A DNA stretch of 64,000 bases, taken from contig CP166133.1 of assembly GCA_041228285.1 (NCBI GenBank), positions 372,001 to 436,000 on the forward strand. Direction: 5' to 3'. A program made the translations under genes and the position numbers. The notes under the pieces are model-generated. The model had not been told where the DNA came from. It ran no database searches and saw only the letters and a list, made by a program, of their open reading frames with translations. The stretch comes from Neisseriaceae bacterium CLB008 (GTDB lineage Bacteria; Pseudomonadota; Gammaproteobacteria; Burkholderiales; Neisseriaceae). Shown piece after piece: positions 44,525 to 55,982 of this stretch (position 1 is its first letter; each line of letters starts with the position of its first letter).

Positions 44525-44540
44525 GTGTCGGCTTCGACAC
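44525..44540 (+). promoter_or_regulatory. Inverted repeat in the galD leader
   Basis: GTGTCG and CGACAC with a GCTT spacer form a perfect six-base inverted repeat between the divergent LysR gene and galD. It lies about 36 bases before the galD start and could be a leader hairpin or part of an operator. Confidence 0.4.
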
Positions 44541-44576
44541 AGCCCCATCCACTTATATTTGCTGAAGGTGATGCTG

Positions 44577-45695
44577 ATGCCACAACAACTCACCGTGCCT
44601 TGCTGCCTCATGCGCGGCGGCACGTCTAAAGGGCCATTTTTTAATCTGGCCGATCTGCCGCCTGCTGGCCCTGCTCGTGACCAACTGCTGTTGGCGATAA
44701 TGGGCTCGCCTGATCGTCGCCAAATTGATGGGCTAGGCGGTGGGCATGCCCTCACCAGCAAGGTGGGCATGGTGTCGCTTGGGGATTTAGCCCAAACCGG
44801 TGCCGACCTACATTTTCTCTTTGCCCAATTACAGCCCGAATCCGACCGTGTCGACACCACGCCTAACTGCGGCAATATGCTGGCGGCCGTGGTGCCGTTT
44901 GCCCTAGAGAGCGGCTTGATTCAGGCTCGGGGTGAGCACACCACGGTGCGGGTATTGACCGAAAACACCGGCATGCTCAGCGACATCACCGTACACACGC
45001 CTAATGGCGTCATCAATTATGAGGGTGAGGCGCGTATTGACGGCGTGCCTGGCGTGAGTGCGCCGATTCACATCCGCTTTTTGGATACGGCTGGATCGGT
45101 GTGCGGCAGCCTTTTGCCCACAGGCCAAGCGCTGAACGTATTTGACGTGCCGAACCTTGGGCGTATTGAGGCGACCTGCATCGATAACGGCATGCCGATG
45201 GTGTTGGTGCGCGCAACAGACTTTGGCTGTAACGGCCAAGAGGGCGTGGCTGAGTTGAACGCCGATAAAGTCTTGAAAGAACGGCTGGAGGCGCTACGCC
45301 TGATGGCAGCCCAACAGATGGGCTTAGGCGATGTGGGCGCTAAAAATTATCCCAAGATGTGCCTGTTGTCGCCGCCACAGCAGAGCGGGGCAATCAACAC
45401 CCGCTGCTTTATTCCTCACGTTTGCCACGAAGCCATCGGCGTGCTGGCGGCGGTGACGGTAGCTACGGCCTGCGTGTTACCTGAGTCGATTGCCTACGGC
45501 CTCAGCCAAGGCGGTGTTGCTAAGACGCTGTCCCCCCTATTGTCGATTGAACACCCCAGCGGCGAATTCAGCGTGGCGTTGAGCTTGGCCGAGGATGGCA
45601 ACGGCCAGACAACGGTGGTGGGTGCAGCCTTGCTGCGTACCGCCAGATTAATCATGAAGGGCGAAGTCAGCGTTTTGGCCAGTAGCCAGACCTAG
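44577..45695 (+). CDS. galD: 4-oxalomesaconate tautomerase
   Basis: The 372-aa protein belongs to the PrpF isomerase family with a diaminopimelate-epimerase-like fold. GalD interconverts tautomers of 4-oxalomesaconate before hydration. Segments supporting this are CCLMRGGTSKGPFFNLADLP, GGHALTSKVGMVS, DTTPNCGNMLAAVVPFAL and the late INTRCFIPHVCHEAIGVLAA. I chose the ATG at 44577 because AAGG is then eight bases upstream. It opens the lig operon. Confidence 0.88.
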   Translation: MPQQLTVPCCLMRGGTSKGPFFNLADLPPAGPARDQLLLAIMGSPDRRQIDGLGGGHALTSKVGMVSLGDLAQTGADLHFLFAQLQPESDRVDTTPNCGNMLAAVVPFALESGLIQARGEHTTVRVLTENTGMLSDITVHTPNGVINYEGEARIDGVPGVSAPIHIRFLDTAGSVCGSLLPTGQALNVFDVPNLGRIEATCIDNGMPMVLVRATDFGCNGQEGVAELNADKVLKERLEALRLMAAQQMGLGDVGAKNYPKMCLLSPPQQSGAINTRCFIPHVCHEAIGVLAAVTVATACVLPESIAYGLSQGGVAKTLSPLLSIEHPSGEFSVALSLAEDGNGQTTVVGAALLRTARLIMKGEVSVLASSQT

Positions 45696-45724
45696 ACGCG
45701 CATTCGTTTGATCAAGGAGAAAAA

Positions 45725-46756
45725 ATGAGTTTAATTATTGATTGCCACGGGCATTACACCACGGCGCCTGAGGCGTTGGCGCGCTGGCGTGAGCAGCAGA
45801 TTGCCGGCATCACGCAGCCTAGCCTCAAGCCTAGAGCATCAGACTTAGTCATCAGCGACGATGACATTCGCGAAAGCATCGAAACCAATCAGCTGCGTCT
45901 GATGAACGAACGTGGCTCAGACCTGACGATTTTTTCGCCGCGTGCCAGTTTTATGGCCCACCACATTGGCGACTTTGAGGTGTCGGCAACGTGGGCGGCG
46001 CTGTGTAATGAGTTGTGTTACCGCGTGGCGCAGCTGTTTCCCGATCGCTTTATGCCGGCGGCCATGCTGCCGCAGTCGCCAGGCGTGCCGATTGAAAGCT
46101 GTTTGCCCGAGTTAGAAAAATGCGTGCATGAATACGGTAACGTGGCCTTGAACTTAAACCCTGATCCTTCTGGCGGTCATTGGACGTCGCCGCCCTTAAC
46201 CGATCATTACTGGTATCCGCTGTATGAAAAAATGGTTGAGTATGACCTGCCAGCCATGATTCACGTGAGCACCAGCTGCAACGACTGTTTTCACACCACG
46301 GGCGCGCATTATTTAAACGCCGGCACCACGGCCTTTATGCAGTGCCTCAGCGGTGATTTGTTCAAAGACTTTCCCACCTTAAAGTTTTTAATCCCCCACG
46401 GTGGCGGTGCCGTGCCCTACCACTGGGGCCGCTTTCGAGGTCTGGCGCAGGTATTGAAAAAACCCGAGCTAGAGAGCCACTTATTAAACAATATTTTCTT
46501 TGATACCTGCGTGTATCACCAAGACGGGATTGATTTATTGACCAAGGTGATCCCCGTCGACAATATTTTATTTGCGTCCGAAATGATTGGTGCGGTGCGC
46601 GGCATCGACCCGCGTAGCGGCTATTATTTTGACGACACCAAGCGTTATATCGAAGCGGCTGACTTAAGCGCCGCTGCGCGCCATCAAGTTTATGAAGCCA
46701 ATACCCGCCGCGTGTTTACGCGCGTCGATGCACAGCTCAAAGCGAAAGGATGCTAA
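45725..46756 (+). CDS. ligJ: 4-oxalomesaconate hydratase LigJ-type (amidohydrolase family 2)
   Basis: LigJ adds water to 4-oxalomesaconate to give 4-carboxy-4-hydroxy-2-oxoadipate. The 343-aa protein begins SLIIDCHGHYTTAPEALARW, nearly the LigJ signature, with metal His at H8 and H10. Other sites are MIHVSTSC, FLIPHGGGAVPYHWGRFRG and FASEMIGA. It ends one base before ligK begins. Confidence 0.9.
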   Translation: MSLIIDCHGHYTTAPEALARWREQQIAGITQPSLKPRASDLVISDDDIRESIETNQLRLMNERGSDLTIFSPRASFMAHHIGDFEVSATWAALCNELCYRVAQLFPDRFMPAAMLPQSPGVPIESCLPELEKCVHEYGNVALNLNPDPSGGHWTSPPLTDHYWYPLYEKMVEYDLPAMIHVSTSCNDCFHTTGAHYLNAGTTAFMQCLSGDLFKDFPTLKFLIPHGGGAVPYHWGRFRGLAQVLKKPELESHLLNNIFFDTCVYHQDGIDLLTKVIPVDNILFASEMIGAVRGIDPRSGYYFDDTKRYIEAADLSAAARHQVYEANTRRVFTRVDAQLKAKGC

Positions 46757-47455
46757 ATGTCTCGTTCACTCTTAAATCAGCTGGGGGTGGTCAAGCAACA
46801 CATTGACCGCGCCGACCCTCAGGCGGTGGCGATTTTGGCCCAGTTTGGCAGCGCCACGATTCACGAAGCGATGGGCCGAGTCGGCTTAATGAAGCCTTAT
46901 TTGCGGCCGATTTATCCACAGGCAAGGCTGTGCGGTACGGCGGTGACGGTGCTGCTACAGCCGGGCGATAACTGGATGATGCACGTGGCGGCGGAGCAGA
47001 TTCGTCCTGGCGACGTTGTCGTGGCAGCCTGCACCACGGACAACGAAGACGGCTTTTTTGGCGACCTCTTGGCAACCTCGTTTCGCGCCCAGGGAGCCGT
47101 GGGGTTGGTCATCGATGGCGGCGTGCGCGACGTGGTCGACCTCACCGAAATGGGCTTTCCGGTGTTTAGCCGTGCCATTCACGCTAAGGGCACGATTAAG
47201 GCCACTTTAGGTTCGGTGAATATTCCTGTGGTGTGCGCCGGCGCCTTGGTTGAGCCGGGCGACGTCATCATTGCCGATGCCGACGGCGTGGTGGTGGTGC
47301 CAGCGGCTAAGGCCATGCAGATCGCCGCAGCGGCGCAAAAGCGCGAGGCCAATGAGGCGGATAAGCGGGCGCTGTTTGCCAGTGGCACCTTGGGGCTAGA
47401 TTACTACCAGATGCGTGAATCATTGGCCCAAGCGGGCCTTACCTATATTGACTAA
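46757..47455 (+). CDS. ligK: 4-carboxy-4-hydroxy-2-oxoadipate aldolase
   Basis: LigK (ProA/GalC, RraA-like fold, class II aldolase) splits 4-carboxy-4-hydroxy-2-oxoadipate to pyruvate and oxaloacetate. The 232-aa protein has the family signature [20 protein letters not shown] followed by GVRD, whose Arg and Asp (R124, D125) bind substrate and metal. The start directly follows the ligJ stop, and a ribosome site (AAAGGA) lies inside the end of ligJ. Confidence 0.93.
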   Translation: MSRSLLNQLGVVKQHIDRADPQAVAILAQFGSATIHEAMGRVGLMKPYLRPIYPQARLCGTAVTVLLQPGDNWMMHVAAEQIRPGDVVVAACTTDNEDGFFGDLLATSFRAQGAVGLVIDGGVRDVVDLTEMGFPVFSRAIHAKGTIKATLGSVNIPVVCAGALVEPGDVIIADADGVVVVPAAKAMQIAAAAQKREANEADKRALFASGTLGLDYYQMRESLAQAGLTYID

Positions 47456-47470
47456 AAAGGAAGCTGATTG

Positions 47471-48388
47471 ATGGCAATAACCGAGATCACCCCAGGCTGG
47501 CTGCCTTTTTACCCTAACCCGAGCCGACCTCAGTTTCAACTGCCAGACGGCGCCGTTGACGCCCATTGCCATGTGTTTGGGCCGGCGGCTGAGTTTCCCT
47601 ATGCGCCAGAGCGTAAATACACGCCTTGTGATGCGTCTAAAGCCCAGCTGTTTGCGCTACGTGATCGGCTCGGCTTTAGCCGCAACGTCATTGTTCAGGC
47701 GACGTGCCACGGCGCCGACAACAGCGCTTTGGTGGATGCGTTAATGGCTGCCGATGGCCTTGCTCGCGGTGTGGCCACGGTGAAGCCAAACATCAGCGAC
47801 GCGGAACTAGAGGCGCTGCACGCGGCCGGCGTGCGCGGCGTGCGGTTTAATTTTGTGAAGCGCCTAGTCGACTTTACCCCTAAGGCTGAGCTATTAGCGA
47901 TAGCTGAACGCATTGCGCCCTTGGGCTGGCACATTGTGGTGTATTTTGAAGCGGTGGATTTGCCTGAACTGTGGGATTTTTTCACTGCCTTGCCTACCGT
48001 GGTGGTGGTCGATCATATGGGGCGCCCCGACGTGAGCTTGCCGTTAGACGGGCCTGAGTTTGCTTTGTTTGTGCGCCTGATACAGGAACACCCCAATATA
48101 TGGAGTAAAGTATCTTGTCCAGAGCGCTTAAGCATGAGTGGGCCTAAGGCTTTGAATGGCGAGCAATATGCCTATGCCGACGTGGTGCCGTTTGCCCGCC
48201 ATGTGGTGGCCACTTTTTCGGATCGGGTGTTGTTTGGCACCGACTGGCCGCACCCGAATTTAAAAGACCATATGCCCGATGATGGCCTATTGGTGGATTA
48301 CATTCCGCAAATAGCCCCCACCGAGGCGTTACAACAACAATTATTGGTGACCAATCCGCTACGCCTCTACTGGCCAGAGCTCGGTTGA
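47471..48388 (+). CDS. ligI: 2-pyrone-4,6-dicarboxylate hydrolase
   Basis: LigI opens the lactone ring of 2-pyrone-4,6-dicarboxylate without a metal ion. The 305-aa protein has DGAVDAHCHVFGPAAEFPYA, QATCHGADNSALVDAL, FNFVKRLVDF, DHMGRPD and FGTDWPHPN, all characteristic. A ribosome site (AAGGAAG) supports the ATG at 47471. The ligA gene overlaps or follows immediately. Confidence 0.93.
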   Translation: MAITEITPGWLPFYPNPSRPQFQLPDGAVDAHCHVFGPAAEFPYAPERKYTPCDASKAQLFALRDRLGFSRNVIVQATCHGADNSALVDALMAADGLARGVATVKPNISDAELEALHAAGVRGVRFNFVKRLVDFTPKAELLAIAERIAPLGWHIVVYFEAVDLPELWDFFTALPTVVVVDHMGRPDVSLPLDGPEFALFVRLIQEHPNIWSKVSCPERLSMSGPKALNGEQYAYADVVPFARHVVATFSDRVLFGTDWPHPNLKDHMPDDGLLVDYIPQIAPTEALQQQLLVTNPLRLYWPELG

Positions 48389-48411
48389 GTGACCATACAA
48401 AGGAGAATGCT

Positions 48412-50626
<2,215 letters not shown>

Positions 50627-50718
50627 AGGGCATAAAGGTATCTGGCCACCGTTTTGGGGCCGCCTTAGGGTGGACAGGTGGGCACAGAGGGACAGGAATC
50701 TTTTTAAGGAGTGTGGAC

Positions 50719-52185
50719 ATGAATCCAACAGCATATCAGCAGTTTGATCTTCAACCGATTGGCCGTCAATGGCGCTCAGGCTCATCCAATGCGGTATTGA
50801 CCAACCTTAACCCCTATACTCAAGCGCCTTTGTTGACGCTGGCTATGGCGAATCAGGCCGACGTCGATGAAGCTTACCAAACTGCTGCCGAAGAACAACG
50901 GGCGTGGGGTGAGACTTTGCCTCAAGCGCGCGCTCAGGTCTTGTATCAGGTGGCCAGCATTATTGAGGCGCGTTTTGAAGAATTGGCCGACTGGCTGTGC
51001 CAAGAGTCGGGCAGTACCTATTTAAAGGCCAGCATTGAATTAGACAGCGCCAAGAATATTGTGCTGGCGTCGGCCGCAATGGCCACTCAGGCGCATGGAT
51101 TGATCTTGCCTTCGGCCATTGCGAATCAAGAGAGCCATGCCTATCGTTTGCCCTTAGGCGTGATCGGGGTGATCAGTCCGTGGAATTTCCCATTTCATCT
51201 GAGCATGCGTTCGGTGGCACCGGCCTTGGCCTTAGGCAATGCGGTGGTGATTAAGCCGGCCAGCGACACGCCTGTGACCGGCGGGCTGCTCTTAGCCAAA
51301 ATTTTTGAGCAAGCAAGCTTGCCCGCGGGAGTTTTGAGCGTGGTGGTGGGCTCAGGGCGAGACATCGGGGACTATTTTGTCACCCACCCAGTACCGTCTT
51401 TGATTTCGTTTACCGGCTCTAGCCAAGTGGGCCATCGGGTGGGCCAGATGGCGATGTCGCCGCCGCTGAAGCGCGTGGCGCTGGAGTTAGGCGGCAATGC
51501 GCCGCTGGTGGTGTTGGACGATGCCGATGTGGAAGAGGCGGCTCATGCCGCCGTGGTGGGGCGGTTCTTGCATCAGGGGCAGATCTGTATGAGCACCAAT
51601 CGGGTCATCGTGGCCGAGGCGATTCACGATGCGTTTGTGGCCGCCGTGTTGCGACGGGTTAAGGCCTTGCCAGTGGGGGACCCTGCCGACCGAGACACCA
51701 TTGTTGGCCCCTTGATTAATCCGCAGCAGGTTCAGAGCGTGCAAGCCAAGATTGAACAGGCCAAGCGCGATGGCGCTCAGCTGGTTTTTGGCGGCGAGAT
51801 TGTTGGCCAAATAGTGCCGCCGCACGTGTTTATTGACGTTCAACCAGACTGGGCGATCGCCGCCGAAGAAACCTTTGGGCCGGTGCTGCCCATTTTGAAA
51901 GCGCGCGACGACGCCCATGCTTTGGCCTTAGCCAATGCCACCGAGTATGGCTTGTCCAGCGCCGTGTTTACTCAAGATCAGGCGCGCGGTCTGCGTTTTG
52001 CTCGCGGCATTCGGGCGGGCATGACCCACATCAACGACATCAGTGTAGACGACCAACCCAATGCGCCTTTTGGCGGCGAGAAGAATTCTGGCTTAGGCCG
52101 CTTTAACGGCGAATGGGTGCTGGCTGAATTCACGCGGCTACAGTGGGTGACGATTCAAAACCAGCCTCGACCTTATCCTTTTTAA
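50719..52185 (+). CDS. Aldehyde dehydrogenase, probably aromatic (vanillin- or hydroxybenzaldehyde-type)
   Basis: The 488-aa protein is an NAD(P)-dependent ALDH. The cofactor site is GVISPWNFPFHLSMRS and VIKPASDTPVTGG, the catalytic Glu lies in VALELGGNAPLVV and the catalytic Cys in FLHQGQICMSTN. Benzaldehyde-type ALDHs look like this. Placement after ligC suggests it oxidises an aromatic aldehyde (for example vanillin or 4-hydroxybenzaldehyde) feeding protocatechuate, but specificity cannot be read here. AAGGAG precedes the ATG at 50719. Confidence 0.83.
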   Translation: MNPTAYQQFDLQPIGRQWRSGSSNAVLTNLNPYTQAPLLTLAMANQADVDEAYQTAAEEQRAWGETLPQARAQVLYQVASIIEARFEELADWLCQESGSTYLKASIELDSAKNIVLASAAMATQAHGLILPSAIANQESHAYRLPLGVIGVISPWNFPFHLSMRSVAPALALGNAVVIKPASDTPVTGGLLLAKIFEQASLPAGVLSVVVGSGRDIGDYFVTHPVPSLISFTGSSQVGHRVGQMAMSPPLKRVALELGGNAPLVVLDDADVEEAAHAAVVGRFLHQGQICMSTNRVIVAEAIHDAFVAAVLRRVKALPVGDPADRDTIVGPLINPQQVQSVQAKIEQAKRDGAQLVFGGEIVGQIVPPHVFIDVQPDWAIAAEETFGPVLPILKARDDAHALALANATEYGLSSAVFTQDQARGLRFARGIRAGMTHINDISVDDQPNAPFGGEKNSGLGRFNGEWVLAEFTRLQWVTIQNQPRPYPF

Positions 52186-52210
52186 AGCGTTAAACGCTGG
52201 ATGTACGACT

Positions 52211-52235
52211 AAGCCCACCGCTGCGTGGGCTTTTT
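52211..52235 (+). terminator. Intrinsic terminator of the lig operon
   Basis: AAGCCCAC and GTGGGCTT pair around CGCTGC with a TTTTT tail. Confidence 0.8.
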
Positions 52236-52277
52236 GACGGCCTTACTTATCGCCGCTCTGATGTGGGCGTACAATAG

Positions 52278-52298
52278 GCGCCAGCTTGACGCTGGCGC
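52278..52298. repeat. Inverted repeat upstream of the PcaK-like gene
   Basis: GCGCCAGC and GCTGGCGC flank TTGAC as a perfect eight-base stem. No T tract follows, so a terminator is unlikely; it may be an operator or leader structure. It is 154 bases before the transporter start, in a 266-base gap. Confidence 0.55.
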
Positions 52299-52451
52299 AG
52301 CAAGGTCATCATCCGTATTTGTTATAGCTAATAGATAGATTTGCGTCTTTTAGATCTGCTTATTTGTTTGCATAATGAATTAGGAATAAAACAGGGCGGT
52401 TGCGCCCATACAATACAACAGCGTCTATAAAGGATTTAGAGGAGTGGTGAA

Positions 52452-53798
52452 ATGAGCGAACCCCAGCAAGGTGCGGTAAACGTCCAGCACTTTATGAATG
52501 AGCATCGGTTTTCCCGATTTCAATGGCTGATTTTTGGCCTCTGTTTTTTGGTGACCTTATTTGATGGTTTTGACACCGCTGCCATTGGCTATGTAGCGCC
52601 CAGCCTAATCGGTGAGTGGGGCATAGAAAAGGCCGATTTAGCGCCGGTGCTGAGCGCTGCGCTTTTGGGCTTGGCGTTTGGGGCAGTGTCTTTTGGGCCA
52701 GTGGCGGATAAGGTGGGCCGTAAAAAAGTGCTGATTGTGTCGGTGCTGATTTTTGCCTTGGGCTCTTGGGCCTCTGCGGTGGCCTCATCGCTGACGCAGC
52801 TGGAGCTGTTTCGGTTTGTGACCGGCATCGGTCTGGGCGCGGCCATGCCTAATGCGGTGACCCTATTGAGTGAATACTGCCCGGAAAAGCGCCGTTTTTT
52901 CTTGGTCAATACCATGTTCTGTGGTTTTCCCGTTGGGGCGGCTTTAGGGGGCTTTTTGGCCGCCTGGATGATTCCAGCGTTTGGCTGGCGCAGCGTCTTA
53001 TGGTTAGGAGCGATTGCGCCTGCGCTATTGGTGGTGGTGATGCTGTTGGTGTTGCCCGAGTCAGTGCGTTATCTGGTGGCCAAGGGTAAACCTCAGGCGC
53101 AGATTCAAAAAATATTAAGTAAAATCGACGCCAGCGCCCAAGCCATACCGGCCTTTTTCTTAACCGAAACCCAGCCTGAGCTGGCCGGTAATCAAAGCGG
53201 CATCCGCGTGGTGTTGTCGCGCCACTATTGGCTGGGTTCGGTGGCGCTGTGGGTGACTTATTTCATGGGCTTGGTGATCTTTTATGGGGTGATTAACTGG
53301 ATGCCGTTGTTGTTTAAAGAGGCCAATATGCCGCCGGCGATGGGCTCGGTGGTGACGGGGCTGTTTGCCTTGGGCGGTTTGGGCGCCATCGCCAACGGTT
53401 GGCTGATGGACAAATACAATCCCAACCGTTTGATTACCTTGTTTTGGGTGTTGACGGCGCTCTTGGTGGCCCTCATTGGCGTGGTGGCGAGTATGGATAT
53501 GACGCTATTGGTGGTGGTGATCGTGTTGGCCGGTATTGTGATGAATACGGCGCAGTCGTCTATGCCGTCTTTTGCCGCCAGCTTTTATCCCACGTCGGGA
53601 CGAACGACAGGCGTGTCGTGGATGTTAGGTCTTGGGCGTTTCGGCGGCATCGCGGGGTCGTTCTTAGTGGCGCAGCTGATTGCGCGCAACCTTAACCTTA
53701 CCCAGATCTTTTTGATTTTAGCCGTGCCTGCCCTAATTGCGGCCGGGGCACTGGTGATTAAAAGCGTTTTTTATCCTCAGGCGCCGTCGTCTCACTAA
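52452..53798 (+). CDS. pcaK: Aromatic acid:H+ symporter, PcaK-like MFS transporter
   Basis: The 448-aa protein has 12 membrane segments and the AAHS-family motif in TM1 LFDGFDTAAIGYVAPSL, with the D/G pair important in PcaK, and motif A GPVADKVGRKKVLIV. PcaK takes up 4-hydroxybenzoate or protocatechuate. Its place after the lig operon supports this substrate. It has its own leader and is followed by a terminator. Confidence 0.87.
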   Translation: MSEPQQGAVNVQHFMNEHRFSRFQWLIFGLCFLVTLFDGFDTAAIGYVAPSLIGEWGIEKADLAPVLSAALLGLAFGAVSFGPVADKVGRKKVLIVSVLIFALGSWASAVASSLTQLELFRFVTGIGLGAAMPNAVTLLSEYCPEKRRFFLVNTMFCGFPVGAALGGFLAAWMIPAFGWRSVLWLGAIAPALLVVVMLLVLPESVRYLVAKGKPQAQIQKILSKIDASAQAIPAFFLTETQPELAGNQSGIRVVLSRHYWLGSVALWVTYFMGLVIFYGVINWMPLLFKEANMPPAMGSVVTGLFALGGLGAIANGWLMDKYNPNRLITLFWVLTALLVALIGVVASMDMTLLVVVIVLAGIVMNTAQSSMPSFAASFYPTSGRTTGVSWMLGLGRFGGIAGSFLVAQLIARNLNLTQIFLILAVPALIAAGALVIKSVFYPQAPSSH

Positions 53799-53817
53799 GC
53801 GTGTTAAAGGACATAAG

Positions 53818-53845
53818 ACACCCAGGCCTTGGTCTGGGTGTTTGG
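53818..53845. terminator. Candidate terminator between convergent pcaK and sulfatase-family genes
   Basis: ACACCCAG and CTGGGTGT form a stem with an eight-base loop that contains further pairing; the T tail is short (three T on the plus strand). Confidence 0.55.
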
Positions 53846-53854
53846 CTTTCTGGC

Positions 53855-55780
53855 CTAGTCTTTATCCAATAAATGCTGTTCTGCCTTTTGTAATCTGGCC
53901 TTAAGCTGATTGCTGCGATGGCTAAAATTTTGTGTTTGGCGCAGATAAACGCCGCCTTGCTCTAGGTCTTGATCATCGGTGAAAGTAAACCAGCCCTTAG
54001 GGCTGATCCAGCCGGTGACGTCACCGCGCTTCACCAGTGCGCCGGCCTGGTCATAGGCGGGATTAGGGTCGAGTAGGTCGCGGCCAAAGGTATAGACTTC
54101 GGTTGGCTCTTGAGTGAGGCCTAAAATCGTGGGTAAGACATCGTAATGAGAGGCGTAGCGCGCGTCTTGGCCAGGCGTGATGCTGCCGTCGGGCGCATAG
54201 ATGATGAGGGGAATATGAAACGCATTGTTCAAATCACCATCGCCAGTGGCAGACAGTACGTGGTCGGCGGTTAGAATGAAGACGGTGTTTTGATACCAGT
54301 CTTGGGTGGCCGCCCAGGTCATGAACTGGCGTAAAGACCAGTCAAAATAGCGCACCGTATTCAGAAAAGCTGCTTCGCTGCCGGGCTCATGTGTATAGGT
54401 ATGGAATTCAGCACCGGGGTCGGGAAAGGGGTTGTGGGTAGAGCCCGTAAACAAGAAGGCAAAAAAGGGCGCGGGCTGCTGTGCCTGTTGCCGCTGTAGG
54501 TGCTGGGCGAGAAACATCAGCGTTTCGTAGTCCCAGCCCCAGCTGGAATGCTGTGGATAATCACGCAATAAAGGGTAGTCTTCGCGCCCGAAATAATCTT
54601 GAAAGCCGACGCTGTGGGCGATGCCGTCCATGTAAAACGAGCGGCGGTTAGAGGCTTGCAGCATGGTGGTGCGATAGCCGCGCCGATTCAATAAGGTGGC
54701 CACGCGCGGGATGTTGTGGCGCTCTAGGCCCCAGCCTAGGTAAGGCTGGCTTTCAAACAGGGGGACGGAGGTCAATAAAGACTGTACGCCTTCAATACTG
54801 CGTTGGCCTGATGAATAAAAGTGGGTCCAGCTGCGTGACTGGGGCAAGAGCTCATCCAAGAAAGGCGTGATGCCGCGCTGTTGGCCGCTGAGGCCGTCGA
54901 CGTATTTAAAGCTTAGGCTTTCCACCGCAATCAAAATCACGTTTTTAGGTGGCGTGGCGGGGTTTTGAGGCGCGTGGCTTTGCCGGCCGCTTAAAGCTGG
55001 TGCCGTATTCAGCCAGGCGCTCAGCTCGGCTGGGCTAAAGTAATTCAGCTCATGCTTATTGTCGAGCTTGCCCTGTAGGCTTTGGCGAAGGGTGTGCAGC
55101 ATATTGAAGGCGCCATTTAGGCCTAGCGCTGCTTGGCGCTCATCGCCATAGGTGAAGGCATCGACGGCTTTAATGGTTTTGCCCGTGAGCTGAAAGCCGC
55201 GAATGCCCAATAACATGAGGCTGAGGCACAGCAGCATAAAGGCGATGGCCACTAAACCTTGGCGCAGGGTGTGGATGGGCGTGGGCTTAAGCTTGGCCGC
55301 GGCACGAACGATGCAGCGCTGCCAGAGTAGGCCTAAGGCCACGGCGCCCACGGCTGCGATGGCGGTATAGGGCCAAAATGGGCCTAGAGCAAAATCGATT
55401 AGGCCGCTGGCGTCTTCGCTGAGCACCAAGACTTCGCGATCAATGTGGCGATACACTTCGCCAAAATAGGCCACGTCGGCCAGGGTTAAAGCCCAGAGGC
55501 CAAGCAGGCAACCAAACATCAACCACAGCAGAATGCGCCGTAGGCGTGGCGTTTGTAGCGGCGGCAGCGGCAGTAAAAAGACGATGAAGAGCGGGGTTAA
55601 AGCGCTGACGCTGATGGACACGTCAAACTTAAGCCCTATCCAAAACGCTTGGGCCAGCTGTAAGGGAGACAATACGGCAAAATAGTCATGATAAATGGCC
55701 CAATAGCTCAGGCGTAGGCCGCCAAACACGATGAGGGCAAAAAGGGTGACTTTGAGCGTCAATAATAAGGATCGAATCAT
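53855..55780 (-). CDS. LtaS-like sulfatase-family membrane phosphotransferase
   Basis: The 641-aa protein has five predicted membrane segments in residues 1-200 and a sulfatase/alkaline-phosphatase fold in the periplasm, the layout of LTA synthase and phosphoglycerol or phosphoethanolamine transferases. Metal-site residues are suggested by VILIAVESLSFKYVDGL (Glu287) and FILTADH. At the nucleophile position the segment FYSSGQRSIEGVQSLLTSVP has Ser328 where many relatives have Thr. The acceptor is unknown; osmoregulated glucans or LPS are possible in a Gram-negative. Confidence 0.8.
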   Translation of the reverse strand: MIRSLLLTLKVTLFALIVFGGLRLSYWAIYHDYFAVLSPLQLAQAFWIGLKFDVSISVSALTPLFIVFLLPLPPLQTPRLRRILLWLMFGCLLGLWALTLADVAYFGEVYRHIDREVLVLSEDASGLIDFALGPFWPYTAIAAVGAVALGLLWQRCIVRAAAKLKPTPIHTLRQGLVAIAFMLLCLSLMLLGIRGFQLTGKTIKAVDAFTYGDERQAALGLNGAFNMLHTLRQSLQGKLDNKHELNYFSPAELSAWLNTAPALSGRQSHAPQNPATPPKNVILIAVESLSFKYVDGLSGQQRGITPFLDELLPQSRSWTHFYSSGQRSIEGVQSLLTSVPLFESQPYLGWGLERHNIPRVATLLNRRGYRTTMLQASNRRSFYMDGIAHSVGFQDYFGREDYPLLRDYPQHSSWGWDYETLMFLAQHLQRQQAQQPAPFFAFLFTGSTHNPFPDPGAEFHTYTHEPGSEAAFLNTVRYFDWSLRQFMTWAATQDWYQNTVFILTADHVLSATGDGDLNNAFHIPLIIYAPDGSITPGQDARYASHYDVLPTILGLTQEPTEVYTFGRDLLDPNPAYDQAGALVKRGDVTGWISPKGWFTFTDDQDLEQGGVYLRQTQNFSHRSNQLKARLQKAEQHLLDKD

Positions 55781-55940
55781 GGCGACACGTGGGCATGTGC
55801 GTGTTGTTATGGAGCGCGCAACAGGCAGACCATCTTAAATGAGAGAGCCGATGATTATACGCTTAAGTTGCTGGTTTAAAAATGGGAAAATGGCATGCCT
55901 AAAGAGGACGCCAGTAGTCGATGCGATTCAGTGACGCGCA

Positions 55941-55970
55941 TAAAAAAACCACGGCCGAGTGGCCGTGGTT
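55941..55970 (-). terminator. Intrinsic terminator of fdhE
   Basis: AACCACGGCC and GGCCGTGGTT form the stem around GAGT; read on the minus strand, T residues follow. Confidence 0.88.
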
Positions 55971-55982
55971 GGAGCGGTAGGC

